The notes beneath the pieces were generated by a model. That model saw nothing but the letters and a program-made list of their open reading frames with translations. It searched no databases and was not told the origin of the DNA. Below are positions 46,462 to 54,736 of a stretch of DNA of 64,000 nucleotides, one piece after another. Both the position numbers and the translations under genes were made by a program. Every line of letters begins with the position of its first letter. Position 1 is the stretch's first letter. The stretch is from an uncultured Alphaproteobacteria bacterium. GTDB taxonomy: Bacteria > Pseudomonadota > Alphaproteobacteria > Thalassobaculales > Thalassobaculaceae. The stretch covers positions 1 through 64,000 of the forward strand of contig CALMRI010000050.1 in NCBI GenBank assembly GCA_937776645.1. Direction: 5' to 3'.

Positions 46462-46566
46462 TCAGAAAAATTATAATCCTTGATGGCTATGCAAAATTCC
46501 CCGTCACAAAACAGCACCCGTACCCTAAATAATCTGACGGCGAACACTTCAGTTAACATTCGGATT

Positions 46567-47574
46567 CTACGTTAATTCAAGAGGACCATCCGCTAGTAGG
46601 CACCGCACCATGTAATCATCAACGCCGGCGAGCTGTGTTTCCGCCGGCACCTGAGCGCGACAGGCCGGATGTACGTGATCGCAGCGGGGACCGAACGCGC
46701 AACCTATCGGGAGTTGCGTCATGTCAGGGGGGGATCCAGGTATCGCTTTCAAACGCTTGCCGCGCGATGAACTATTAACCGTTGAGGAGAGGAGCCCCTT
46801 GGTATAGGGATGCTGGGGACTGTTAATGATTTTTTTAGTAGGGCCGATTTCAACAAACCGACCAGCATACATCACGGCAATCCGATCGGCGATCTCGACC
46901 GCGACCCCTACGTCGTGCGTGACGAAAATTACCGCCATACCGAGTTCGCGCTGCAACTCACGAAGCAGCAAAAGGATTTGAATTTGTACCGTCGCGTCTA
47001 ACGCGGTGGTCGGCTCGTCAGCTAACAAAACGCTGGGTTGGCAAGCTAAAGCTAGGGCAATCATCGCCCGTTGACGCATGCCACCTGACAACTCATGCGA
47101 AAACGCTCGAAGCCGGCGTTCCGGGGAGGGAATCTGAACCCGTTCGAAAAGGTCCAAAGCCCGCTGCTGGGCTTCTGCGCCGCTGACGTTCTCATGACGA
47201 CGGATGGATTCAGTGATCTGGCGACCAACGGTATATATTGGATCGAAAGAAACCGCCGGTTCCTGAAATATCATTGCAATTTCTGACCCTCGTAGATCTG
47301 CTAATTTCCTTTCAGTAAGGCTCAAAACGTCTTTCCCGCCAACTGTGACGCAGCCGGAGATTTGGGCTTGGCGCGGTAAAAGCCGCATTAGCGCGCGAAG
47401 GGTCACACTTTTACCAGATCCGGATTCGCCCAAAATGCAAAGAACTTCGCCTGGTTGAAGCGTGAAGTTCACCCCATTGACAGCATTTACGGTAGAATCG
47501 CGGCTCACGAACGTTACTTCAAGGTTTCTTACATCAACGATTGGTTGGTTCGCGCTGGTTCGTAATTCGCTCAT
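46567..47574 (-). CDS. Dpp/Opp-type ABC transporter ATPase (DppD-like)
   Basis: 335 residues. Walker A GESGSGKSVTLRAL, signature LSGGMRQRAMIALAL, Walker B VLLADEPTTALDATV, His-loop FVTHDVGVA. The C-terminal oligopeptide extension has GCAFGPRCDHVHPAC. Last gene of the five-gene minus-strand importer. Confidence 0.95.
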   Translation of the reverse strand: MSELRTSANQPIVDVRNLEVTFVSRDSTVNAVNGVNFTLQPGEVLCILGESGSGKSVTLRALMRLLPRQAQISGCVTVGGKDVLSLTERKLADLRGSEIAMIFQEPAVSFDPIYTVGRQITESIRRHENVSGAEAQQRALDLFERVQIPSPERRLRAFSHELSGGMRQRAMIALALACQPSVLLADEPTTALDATVQIQILLLLRELQRELGMAVIFVTHDVGVAVEIADRIAVMYAGRFVEIGPTKKIINSPQHPYTKGLLSSTVNSSSRGKRLKAIPGSPPDMTQLPIGCAFGPRCDHVHPACRAQVPAETQLAGVDDYMVRCLLADGPLELT

Positions 47575-47592
47575 GCTCGGCCATCCTTACTT

Positions 47593-48594
47593 TCATTTAA
47601 CAACGTGTTGGGCCGGCGCTTTTGGGTGTCCTGAGCCGGGGACCAGCAAATGACACGCCACGCTATGTCTTTGCGTGATGCCACCTGCGAGCTCGGGCTC
47701 CCGTGTGGTACAGATAGGCGCTGAATAAGGGCAACGGGTGTGAAACCGGCATCCGGAAGGTGGATTGATCGGATTTGGCGGGTCACCCGGAAGCGGTGGT
47801 GACTCGGTGCGGCGATCTGGATCCATCGACGGCATCGCCGACAGCAGAGCCTGAGTGTATGGATGAAGGGTGTTTTCGTAAACGTCTTTCACGCTGCCTA
47901 TTTCTACAATTTTTCCTAGATACATCACCAATACACGGTCACTTATGTATTGGACTACGTTAAGGTCGTGTGAAATAAAGATATATGTAAGTGAGAATTC
48001 TTTCTTAAGATCTACAAGCAAATTTAGAACTTGAGCCTCCACTGATTTATCAAGCGCCGAGACAGCCTCATCAAGGATCAGCAGTCGTGGTTCCAATGCG
48101 AGGGCGCGCGCAATATTCACTCTCTGCCGCTGTCCGCCCGATAATTCATGGGGATAGCGGCGGATGAACTGGCTCGGGTCAAGTCCTACTTTGGCAAGGA
48201 TGTCCCGTACCCGCGCGCGCGCGCCTGATGTTAGCGTGCCATGCACTTTGGGGCCGAAGGCTATAGTGTCTTCAATAGGTAGGCGTGGGTTGAGCGAGGA
48301 ATAGGAATCCTGGAATACCATCTGCATCTGCCGGCGCATTTCGCGTAATGCAGAGGCATCACTATCGTCTACAAGCTTGCCACCAAAGGTGACTGAGCCA
48401 GTATCCGGTTTGATTAGACCCATCAGAAGTCGGGCAGTAGTCGATTTTCCACACCCCGATTCGCCTACTATCCCTAGAACTTCTCCGGTCTTCACAGTAA
48501 AGCTGATGTCATCTACCGCTTGTACTTTAGCAATAGTGCGGTTCAGAATTCCGCCTTGAACAGGAAAGTACTTACGCAACCCTTCCACAATCAA
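47593..48594 (-). CDS. Dpp/Opp-type ABC transporter ATPase (DppF-like)
   Basis: 333 residues. Walker A GESGCGKSTTARLL, signature LSGGQRQRVNIARAL, Walker B LLILDEAVSALDKSV, C-terminal GCRFHTRCPYSAPIC. No ATG is in frame before it. The TTG at 48594 (LIVEGLRKYF) is the likeliest start, close behind the DppC-like stop. It lies 18 bases before the partner ATPase. Confidence 0.93.
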   Translation of the reverse strand: MIVEGLRKYFPVQGGILNRTIAKVQAVDDISFTVKTGEVLGIVGESGCGKSTTARLLMGLIKPDTGSVTFGGKLVDDSDASALREMRRQMQMVFQDSYSSLNPRLPIEDTIAFGPKVHGTLTSGARARVRDILAKVGLDPSQFIRRYPHELSGGQRQRVNIARALALEPRLLILDEAVSALDKSVEAQVLNLLVDLKKEFSLTYIFISHDLNVVQYISDRVLVMYLGKIVEIGSVKDVYENTLHPYTQALLSAMPSMDPDRRTESPPLPGDPPNPINPPSGCRFHTRCPYSAPICTTREPELAGGITQRHSVACHLLVPGSGHPKAPAQHVVK

Positions 48595-48648
48595 AAGATC
48601 GGGATTAACCTCGGTGACTTGGTTTGTATCGTCGCCAGGTTCGGAATT

Positions 48649-49569
48649 TCAAGACGTTCCCCTTACATAGCGGATATCCATGGCACTCCGCAGCCCGTCA
48701 CTAAGCAGGTTGAAAGTTAGCGAGGTTATGAAGATCATTAAACCCGGCAATGTGGCCACCTCCGGGTTAACATAGATCGATTGTCTTAGCGTATTTAGCA
48801 TCAGCCCCCATTCGGGTTCAGGCGGCTCTGTGCCAAGCCCAAGGAAGCTCAGGCCAGAGGCCAGAATAATGCAAACGCTTATCAAGCTTGTCGCGTAGAT
48901 GAACACCGGCCCTAAGACATTGCTTAAAACATGAACACGAATGATCGCAAAAGTCCCGGCGCCACTCGCCCGGGCGGCTTCGATATAATCCAGGTTACGG
49001 ATTTGTGTGGTTACGCTTTCCGTTACCCGTGTTATCGGCGGGATGAAGACCAAAGTTAGGGATACGATGGCATTAAAAATTCCAGCGCCCAGCGCCCCCG
49101 AAATTGCGACCGCTAGCAGAACAGAAGGGAAAGCGTAGAAGACATCCATGATGCGCATGATCAACATGTTGATACGACCACCCAGGAAACCTGCCGTCAA
49201 ACCCAGCAGGCCACCGATGCCCAACGCCAGGACCACCGGTGCGATGCCCATGAATAGCGACAAACGACCCCCGTAGAGGAGCCGTGTCAGCATATCTCTG
49301 CCCATTTCGTCGCCGCCAAGTGGGTACCCAGGCGTACCAATGGGCTTTAAGCGCTTTAGCATGTTGGCTTTATACGGATCAGTAAAAGTGATCCAATCGG
49401 CAAACACCGTAGAAAGTATTATTAAGAGAAGTATTAAACCGCAGATCATGGTCACTTTGTCATAAAGAATGCGGCCCAGAACCGTGGCCCAATAGCCACG
49501 CGACTGAACCGCTACCTGCACAACGTCTACCGTCGCCTGCTGCCGTGGGTCGAGGGGAGACGTGCTCAT
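48649..49569 (-). CDS. ABC transporter permease (DppC-like)
   Basis: 306 residues with about six membrane helices. The N-terminal cytoplasmic stretch is followed by VTMICGLILLLIILSTVFAD. The coupling motif EAARASGAGTFAIIRVHVL is the EAA loop that contacts the ATPases. The start overlaps the upstream permease stop by one base (TAATG). Confidence 0.94.
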   Translation of the reverse strand: MSTSPLDPRQQATVDVVQVAVQSRGYWATVLGRILYDKVTMICGLILLLIILSTVFADWITFTDPYKANMLKRLKPIGTPGYPLGGDEMGRDMLTRLLYGGRLSLFMGIAPVVLALGIGGLLGLTAGFLGGRINMLIMRIMDVFYAFPSVLLAVAISGALGAGIFNAIVSLTLVFIPPITRVTESVTTQIRNLDYIEAARASGAGTFAIIRVHVLSNVLGPVFIYATSLISVCIILASGLSFLGLGTEPPEPEWGLMLNTLRQSIYVNPEVATLPGLMIFITSLTFNLLSDGLRSAMDIRYVRGTS

Positions 49570-50519
49570 TAACGAACCATCCGGGGATCAATCGCAGATT
49601 GAACAAGGTCGACCAGGAGATTTAAGAAAACGAAAAACATCGCAAGGACCAGTATAGTACCTTGCAGCAAGGGGATGTCGCGTTCGAAGATTGCGCTATT
49701 CAGTAAAGAACCGGTACCAGGCCACTGGAAAACAGTTTCAACTAAAATTGACCCTCCAAGAAGATAGCCCAACTGAATACCCATTACGGCAAGTGTGGTC
49801 GGGGCCGCGTTCGTCACAACATGCATCAGCACCTGATGGTTCAGCAATCCCTTGGCATGAAGGGCCTGGACAAATTCCTGATTTAGGATTTCTGCAACTG
49901 TGGCACGCACAGTCCGTGTAATGATACCCATCGGTATCACCGATAGTGTGATGATTGGGAGCACGAGATGTTTCATATGCTCCGTGTCCCAAACCCAGGT
50001 ACTAGATCCATTTGGTCCCATGCCAATTGCCGGCAGCACATTCATCTCGACAGAAAAAATGATCACTAGAACTAAACCGAGCCAATAATGAGGCACACTC
50101 ACGCCAGTTATTGCAATACCTGTAGCCAATTTATCGATCCATCGACCTTGAAAATATCCAGCCACGCCGCCAAAAAAAGCTCCCAGTGTGAAGCCAAGTA
50201 AAGTTCCCCCCACGGCAAGAATCAATGTATTGGGCACCGCAAGAGCGAGTTCTGACGTCACTTCGCGGCCGCGAGCTACAGAAACCCCAAGATCACCTGT
50301 TAAGACCCGGCCCAGCCAAGTCGCATACTGAATTGGGAGCGGCTTGTCGAAGCCATAAGCCACTCTCAGTTCCTGAACCATTTCCTCTGGGGCATCTGGT
50401 GGAACCACCGCGCTCAGTGGATCTCCAGGAGCAAGGTGTACCAGGCCGAACACCAGAACGGTCACCCCTAAACAGATTGGAATGACGTACAGTATGCGAC
50501 GGATGAGATACGTTAACAT
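49569..50519 (-). CDS. ABC transporter permease (DppB-like)
   Basis: 316 residues. YLIRRILYVIPICLGVTVLV is the first helix. LAPGDPLSAVVPPDAPEE and the EAA-like loop VQALHAKGLLNHQVLMHVV are typical of DppB. Pairs with the DppC-like permease. Confidence 0.94.
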   Translation of the reverse strand: MLTYLIRRILYVIPICLGVTVLVFGLVHLAPGDPLSAVVPPDAPEEMVQELRVAYGFDKPLPIQYATWLGRVLTGDLGVSVARGREVTSELALAVPNTLILAVGGTLLGFTLGAFFGGVAGYFQGRWIDKLATGIAITGVSVPHYWLGLVLVIIFSVEMNVLPAIGMGPNGSSTWVWDTEHMKHLVLPIITLSVIPMGIITRTVRATVAEILNQEFVQALHAKGLLNHQVLMHVVTNAAPTTLAVMGIQLGYLLGGSILVETVFQWPGTGSLLNSAIFERDIPLLQGTILVLAMFFVFLNLLVDLVQSAIDPRMVR

Positions 50520-50550
50520 GATGTAGGGTGCAACTTTCTGACCAAGTTGA

Positions 50551-50591
50551 GCACCGGATCAGCCTCCTTCTATCAGAAGGCCATCCGGTGC
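50551..50591 (-). promoter_or_regulatory. Intercistronic hairpin between binding protein and permease genes
   Basis: GCACCGGAT ... ATCCGGTGC with an inner CCTTCT/AGAAGG stem and no following T run. Hairpins here in importer operons usually stabilise the upstream binding-protein mRNA and reduce transcript reaching the permeases. Confidence 0.65.
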
Positions 50592-50610
50592 CCGCCTAAG
50601 CTGCCAATCG

Positions 50611-52278
50611 CTACTTCATGCTGACCGGGGTCAGCGACTGGAACCAATTTCGTGCCTGGATAAAGCCCTGCACCTTGGTTGTCATAGCACGTGGTGCCAC
50701 GTCGTGCACCACCCAGACAAATAGTGCCTGATCCACCTCCATGGTATGAACCTTGGCAATCCAGATGTCGCGCTCCTTAGGATCAAAGGCGAGGGACGCT
50801 TTCTCTAGTAACCCATCAATTTCTTTGTTGCAGTGATAGCCCCAGTTCACGCCGCTGGGAGCATGCAGGTCGCAACGCAAAAATCGCGTGAAGCTGCTAT
50901 AAGGGTCCTGCGTTGTGTAGCTGACATTGACCCCGTGTGCACCATTAGCCTGTTCAGCCTTCGCGCCGGCCCGCCAGCGATCCAGCAAGCTCTGCCATTC
51001 CATCACCTCAAATTCGACGTCGATGCCGACCTCTTTAAGGTTTTGTTGGATGTATTCGTTCATCGGTAGAGGTAGCATTTGACCCGAACCGCTGGCGGAA
51101 ATCATCATTTTAACCTTGACCGGATTATTTGGACCGTGACCAGCTTCCTTCAGCAGTTTCTTGGCCGCAGCCGGGTCGTATCTTAGTTGAAAGCTTGGCT
51201 TACCATACCAGGGGTCGGCTGGAGTGACGTGACCCTTGGCCTCAATCGCGTAACCTCCCAGCAAGGCTTTCACACCCGCCCGGTCTATCGCCAAATTGGC
51301 CGCCTTGCGGATGCGGATATCGTTCCAAGGCGAGCCTTTGACCCGGCTCAGGTGCCACGACCATACGTGAGGATAGAGATTTGAGGAGATTACCATGCCG
51401 CGTTCTTTGAGCTTCGGAATTGCATCGGGTGATGGCGCCTCTATCCAATCGACTTGACCCGACAGTAGAGCGGCTGTGCGCGCATTCGGATCAGGAATAG
51501 GTATCGTGATTAACTTATCTAGCTTTGGCTGCCGACTGCTGTCCCAGTGCCCCTTAAAGGGAACAAACTCAGCCCTTTCACGGGGAACCATTTTCGTTAA
51601 CTTCCAGGGGCCGGTCCCCGATGGATTTTGTGCAAATTTATTCCAATCTTTCCCAGTGTTGTCGAATTGTGCTGGGCTTGACATCAGGATATAGCAGATT
51701 TGGTACGGGAAAAAGCTATCCGGCGACTTGGTGGTAAATTCAACAGTATATTTGTCTACTTTTTTCCAGCCCTTAGTATTGCTGTCCTTATTGTAGGATA
51801 CGGAAGGAATTCGGAAATTCACTAGTGAGGCCATACGTGCGCTGTATTGCGGCGCAGTCTTGTCGAACAACCGGTCGAAATTCCATAGGACGGCGTCTGC
51901 GTCAAACTCTGATCCGTCGTGAAACTTAGCCCCTTCGCGAAGCTTGAAAATCCATTTCGTTTTGTCGTTAGGGTTTACCGTCCAGCTCTCAGCTAGCCCT
52001 GGGATCAACCCCGATGGCTTGTTAGACGAACTGAGGTCCCAGTTGATCAAGCCATCATAAAGCATAAGCCCCATGAACCGATATCCCTCAAAGCCCTGGT
52101 CCGGTTGCCCCCAGCTTAGTGGAATGTCAGCCGCCGTCATACCAACTCTAAGCGTTCCTTCCGCCCTCGCCGTACCTGAGTTTGACATTGATCCGGCGAT
52201 CACTGCCACCGCAACCACGCCCCCTAAAATGACGCTAGGTAGTCGTCCCAGATGTTTATAAACCGAATTAACCATCAT
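50611..52278 (-). CDS. ABC transporter substrate-binding protein, family 5 (peptide/nickel/small amide type)
   Basis: 555 residues with an N-terminal signal (VILGGVVAVAVIAG then ARAEGTLRV). SBP_bac_5 features are LIPGLAESWTVNPNDKTKWI, FKLREGAKFHDGSEFDADAV and IRKAANLAIDR. A strong AGGAGGG ribosome site precedes the ATG at 52278. It is first in the importer operon. The ligand is unknown. Neighbouring amidase and ureide genes suggest a nitrogenous small molecule. Confidence 0.93.
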   Translation of the reverse strand: MMVNSVYKHLGRLPSVILGGVVAVAVIAGSMSNSGTARAEGTLRVGMTAADIPLSWGQPDQGFEGYRFMGLMLYDGLINWDLSSSNKPSGLIPGLAESWTVNPNDKTKWIFKLREGAKFHDGSEFDADAVLWNFDRLFDKTAPQYSARMASLVNFRIPSVSYNKDSNTKGWKKVDKYTVEFTTKSPDSFFPYQICYILMSSPAQFDNTGKDWNKFAQNPSGTGPWKLTKMVPRERAEFVPFKGHWDSSRQPKLDKLITIPIPDPNARTAALLSGQVDWIEAPSPDAIPKLKERGMVISSNLYPHVWSWHLSRVKGSPWNDIRIRKAANLAIDRAGVKALLGGYAIEAKGHVTPADPWYGKPSFQLRYDPAAAKKLLKEAGHGPNNPVKVKMMISASGSGQMLPLPMNEYIQQNLKEVGIDVEFEVMEWQSLLDRWRAGAKAEQANGAHGVNVSYTTQDPYSSFTRFLRCDLHAPSGVNWGYHCNKEIDGLLEKASLAFDPKERDIWIAKVHTMEVDQALFVWVVHDVAPRAMTTKVQGFIQARNWFQSLTPVSMK

Positions 52279-52429
52279 GTTACCCTCCTGGAGTTATACA
52301 GGTCGAAACGCTGCTGGTTGCGACGCTAAGGAACACAAAGAGAGTCTATACAAAGACGCTAGCGTCGCGTCGTCAATTTTTGAATATTATCTTCATTCTA
52401 GATGGAGATGTGATAGCCGAACAATAGCC
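52279..52429. other. Leader region of the importer operon
   Basis: AT-rich sequence that should contain the minus-strand promoter. No clear operator or riboswitch is seen. Confidence 0.3.
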
Positions 52430-52546
52430 CTAAATCACGTGGGAGGAAAATTCCATCATAAGGGAGATGTTAGTGTTGAGCAGCTCGTCACGAAGGTTTC
52501 CATTTAATGATTCATTATGAGCGTTTCCCCAAGGCCTTCCGGCAGT
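52430..52546 (-). pseudogene. IS3-family OrfB fragment (minus strand)
   Basis: Minus-strand translation GRPWGNAHNESLNGNLRDEL then LNTNISL matches the PGSPWENGYCESFNGKLRDE region around the catalytic glutamate of IS407-group transposases. The fragment ends in unrelated residues and a stop at 52430. Confidence 0.6.
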
Positions 52547-52696
52547 GATGATGTTCTGGCGCGCCTGACCAATCTATTTACCCGGCAAGGCCCGCTGCAT
52601 CACATCCGTTTGGACAATGGTCACGAGTTCGTCGCCACGGCGGTAGGCTCCTGGGCGGTGATTTGGTGGCTCATGTTCAAGCCCCCTGATGGCTAA
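52517..52696 (+). pseudogene. IS3-family OrfB fragment (plus strand)
   Basis: The plus strand encodes FTRQGPLHHIRLDNGHEFVA then TAVGSW, the second catalytic-aspartate region of an IS3-type integrase core. It is in opposite orientation to the fragment that partly overlaps it, so two transposase scraps meet head on here. It differs clearly from the intact element at 42835. Confidence 0.6.
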
Positions 52697-53562
52697 CGCG
52701 TGAAGGCGCCGGGCACGCCAAGTCGAGGATGCCGGTTCATGTCCTTGTAAAGCAGATAGCGGAACCGCCCAGGTCCACCCGCGTAGCAGGCTTGCGGGCA
52801 AAATGAGCGCAGCCAAATGAAGTCGCCCGCCTCCACCTCGACCCAATCGGCGTTCAACCGATATACACCCTTGCCTTCTAGTACATAGAGGCCATGCTCC
52901 ATCACATGGGTTTCAGCAAATGGAATCAGGCCGCCCGGCTCGAAAGTCACGATTGTCACATGCATGTCGTGGCGCATATCGGTCGGGTCTACGAATTGCG
53001 TCGTAGCCCACCGACCCCCGGTATCCGGCATGACCGTCGGCGTGATATCGACCTCGTTGATAACGAACGCCTCGGGCAGGTCCAGCCCATCAACCCGCTC
53101 ATACGCTTTGCGTATCCAATGGAACGTCGCCGGCTCTCTGCCAGCGTTGCGGACGGTATAGGGGATAGTGTGGGGAATGAAGGCGAAGCCACCGGGTCTC
53201 ATCACATGAATTTGTCCGTCCATGGTTAGGCTCACCTCCCCATCAACCACGAAAAGCACCGCTTCGGCGCCACTATCCAGCTCGGGAGTATCGCTACCGC
53301 CACCTGGCATGACCTCCATGATGTATTGCGAGAAGGTTTCTGCGAATCCCGAAAGCGGACGCGCCAGGATCCAGGCTCGCGTTCCCTCCCAAAATGGGAA
53401 CTGGCTGGTGACGATATCTCGCATGACGCCGCGCGGGATGACGGCATAGGCGTCGGTGAAGATCGCACGATCAGTCATGACGGCTGTCTGGTCGGGGTGA
53501 CCACCTCGGGGTGCATAGTATGAACGGGTAGCGCCGGCCTGTGCTATCGGGGCTGTACTCAT
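52693..53562 (-). CDS. allE: (S)-ureidoglycine aminohydrolase, double cupin
   Basis: Releases ammonia from ureidoglycine to give ureidoglycolate in allantoin breakdown. 289 residues with two cupin barrels. The first has FVVDGEVSLTMDGQIHVMRP. The second, metal-binding, has FAETHVMEHGLYVLEGKGVY and FIWLRSFCPQACYAGGPG, matching the Mn ligands (Glu, two His, Gln) of AllE/UGlyAH. It is the upstream ureide step relative to the oxalurate operon. It stands alone at the right edge of the bracketed block. Confidence 0.92.
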   Translation of the reverse strand: MSTAPIAQAGATRSYYAPRGGHPDQTAVMTDRAIFTDAYAVIPRGVMRDIVTSQFPFWEGTRAWILARPLSGFAETFSQYIMEVMPGGGSDTPELDSGAEAVLFVVDGEVSLTMDGQIHVMRPGGFAFIPHTIPYTVRNAGREPATFHWIRKAYERVDGLDLPEAFVINEVDITPTVMPDTGGRWATTQFVDPTDMRHDMHVTIVTFEPGGLIPFAETHVMEHGLYVLEGKGVYRLNADWVEVEAGDFIWLRSFCPQACYAGGPGRFRYLLYKDMNRHPRLGVPGAFTR

Positions 53563-53660
53563 GATGCGAACATCTCCTGACTGATATAGAGCTTAGTTAG
53601 ATACCTTATTTGATATCATTGAATAGGACCTTCTGGTCCTGGTGGTGAGTTAAGGCTGTA

Positions 53661-53749
53661 ATTCCTTATGGGTATGCATATCAGTCAGGAGAGGTCGGCT
53701 GCGGTCCTTGGGGCTCCGGTCTCTTCTAACATGCATACCCATAAGGAAT
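53661..53749. repeat. Palindromic element with 19-bp arms
   Basis: ATTCCTTATGGGTATGCAT at 53661-53679 and its exact reverse complement at 53731-53749 with about 50 bases between. The right arm is part of the 114-bp inverted repeat. A single copy of the arm also occurs at 44344-44362. Confidence 0.85.
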
Positions 53750-53832
53750 AGATAACCTAACCGTCTGTTAATAAGCAATTAATCACCTTTACCAACCACC
53801 ACCATCAAGCATGCCCATAACGCTACTTTAAG
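53719..53832 (-). repeat. 114-bp inverted repeat, right copy
   Basis: Reverse complement of 44261-44374. It lies about 160 bases left of the allE promoter side and defines the right border of the amidase-importer-allE block. Confidence 0.85.
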
Positions 53833-54153
53833 ACTCCTACACCGTTCTTAGGCCTTACAGCCATCTCACCTACTGCATTCGCTTAACAGTGCTCAGTGGC
53901 TCTCCTAGAGCATCCTGATGTGTTGACATGTTCTACAGGGAAAGTGCCGGAAGCAGGTCTACATATACCCCCAGGGGTGGCCTGGCGACCGCCTACCCCT
54001 TCAGAAGAGATACGAACTGACGATCAGATAGAGCCAGCTCTGTAGGGTAGTAGATAGGGTAGTAACTTCCGTGCCTGTTGACCGTGAATCCGTATCCTGA
54101 GATTCTAGGGTTTGTGCGGATTACCAGTACGGATAGTGCCTGGGCGAGGAAAC
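53833..54153. other. Repeat-rich spacer without genes
   Basis: Lies between the inverted repeat and the tRNA-Phe-derived site. Open frames are short and not protein-like. A 60-codon minus-strand frame here merely reads through the tRNA remnant. Confidence 0.4.
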
Positions 54154-54174
54154 GAACTCCGCCCCTGGGCACCA
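54154..54174 (+). repeat. tRNA-Phe 3'-end attachment-site copy (right)
   Basis: Identical 21 bases to 35443-35463, same orientation, ending CACCA. Upstream sequence is not the rest of a tRNA-Phe, so this is a downstream att copy, not a functional gene. It fits as the right end of the roughly 18.7-kb ureide island. Confidence 0.8.
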
Positions 54175-54736
54175 TTTAACCCTCCTAATAAATTGTTATT
54201 ATTGTATAAATAATTAAACTGCTAAACGTTATCCCCCTCAATATCCACCCTTAGTATCGGCTATAGGCCGCGGCTAGTGCTCGGCGAATATCCTCGGTAT
54301 TTGTTGCAACGTCAGTTTATAATTTTTGGATGGCTGGCCAGTTTCTCACCGCCGTTATGGCCCCGGGTTTTTCTTTGCCCGCGACTCGGGGTGCCCGTTT
54401 TGGGTCACTAGCGGACCCCACCAATGACTTGCTGGCTTGCCCGCTTAGTGCCAACAGCAAACTAGTTTAGATCAACGACACCCCGCTCCAATCAGTGCCG
54501 ACGACAATCGCCCTGTGGGGAATGTGCCATCCCCGATCCGAAGATTCGCAAAAAGCGAACTTAGGACCTGTGGACGGTTCCGTTCCGATGATGGTAGTGA
54601 GGGCGGCTTACTAAACGATACAATATTCAGGCCGTTGGCATCGGCGGCCGCCCTGACGAGGGTGTACTAGGCAATTCAAACACCAAATCTTCATCCCGTT
54701 TCCTCGGCCCTGGCCGGAATTTTCGAGAGTAACAAT
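54175..54736. other. Intergenic, nothing recognised
   Basis: About 560 bases between the att copy and the MFS gene. It starts AT-rich and rises in GC, consistent with leaving the island. Confidence 0.4.

Noticed and set aside
54120..54180. tmRNA acceptor end, considered because of the terminal CACCA
   Set aside because: The last 16 bases match the tRNA-Phe 3' end better. There is no tag-peptide sequence and the same 21 bases recur at 35443.
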